Source: JBHIEE01 sp046760445 (GTDB taxonomy: Bacteria; Acidobacteriota; Aminicenantia; JdFR-78). From it: a stretch of 14,351 nucleotides of DNA. Below the pieces are notes generated by a model. That model did not search any database, was not told the origin of the DNA, and worked only from the letters and a program-made list of their open reading frames with translations. The DNA is taken from assembly GCA_046760445.1 (NCBI GenBank), contig JBHIEE010000077.1, positions 1 to 14,351 on the forward strand, given 5' to 3'. Of the stretch, positions 14,288 to 14,351 are shown in pieces; positions within the stretch are counted from its first letter, which is position 1, and the number at the start of each line of letters is the position of its first letter. Position numbers and translations under genes: made by a program.

Positions 14288-14351
14288 CCATAAATCAAAT
14301 CCTAAATTCTAATATCTAAATTCTAAACAAATTCAAAATTCAAATGTTCTA
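14282..14351. repeat. Dispersed palindromic repeat, copy 2 (cut by window edge)
   Basis: Seventy bases match 10685-10754 with five substitutions and no gaps. Only one arm is visible; the loop and other arm would lie beyond 14351. It sits directly upstream of the flavoprotein gene. There is no sign of a protein-coding mobile element in the visible part. Confidence 0.8.

Noticed and set aside
14277..14291. Flavoprotein start at the ATG at 14291
   Set aside because: The GGAGGT SD would be inside the coding region; it is correctly spaced for the ATG at 14276, where the flavodoxin fold begins.

Overview
All recognisable genes lie on the minus strand, so the window reads biologically from right (14351) to left (1). 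The DNA is A/T-rich and gaps between genes are short. Most starts are ATG with a good Shine-Dalgarno (SD) site, and several promoters match the sigma-70 consensus. GyrB carries the roughly 170-residue TOPRIM insertion typical of Gram-negative-type gyrases. No tRNA, rRNA, CRISPR array, transposase or phage gene was seen. I read this as chromosome from a Gram-negative-type, probably uncultured bacterium. The secreted protein at 4073-5101 reminds me of surface proteins from lineages such as Aminicenantes, but that is a guess.

Layout in transcription order: (1) an iron-sulfur flavoprotein with a C-terminal zinc ribbon (13440-14276), whose ribosome-binding site lies at the end of a dispersed repeat cut off by the right edge; (2) gyrB (10892-13279), with a TATAAT promoter and a possible 16-residue leader peptide ending on the gyrB SD; (3) a 298-base gap holding a long imperfect palindrome (second copy of the dispersed repeat) and a 13-base direct repeat; (4) gyrA (8170-10593); (5) an HU-family DNA-binding protein (7787-8059); (6) a tight ddl-ruvX-mltG operon (7668 to 5168) behind a promoter flanked by a 12-base inverted repeat; (7) a secreted protein of unknown function with its own promoter; (8) a bacterial endonuclease Q with a possible leaderless promoter and a C-terminal sliding-clamp-like motif; (9) a CLC chloride channel or transporter with CBS and TrkA-C domains; (10) a DUF151 bifunctional nuclease behind a near-consensus promoter.

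Functionally, gyrB, gyrA and HU form a DNA-topology block, and ddl and mltG act on peptidoglycan. RuvX and endonuclease Q handle nucleic acids. This is largely housekeeping sequence rather than an obvious novel multi-gene system. The points most worth a second look are the C-terminal QLKLF of endonuclease Q, the repeat that supplies an SD, the gyrB leader ORF, the Val at the quinolone-contact position of GyrA, and the symmetric operator-like sites around the ddl promoter.
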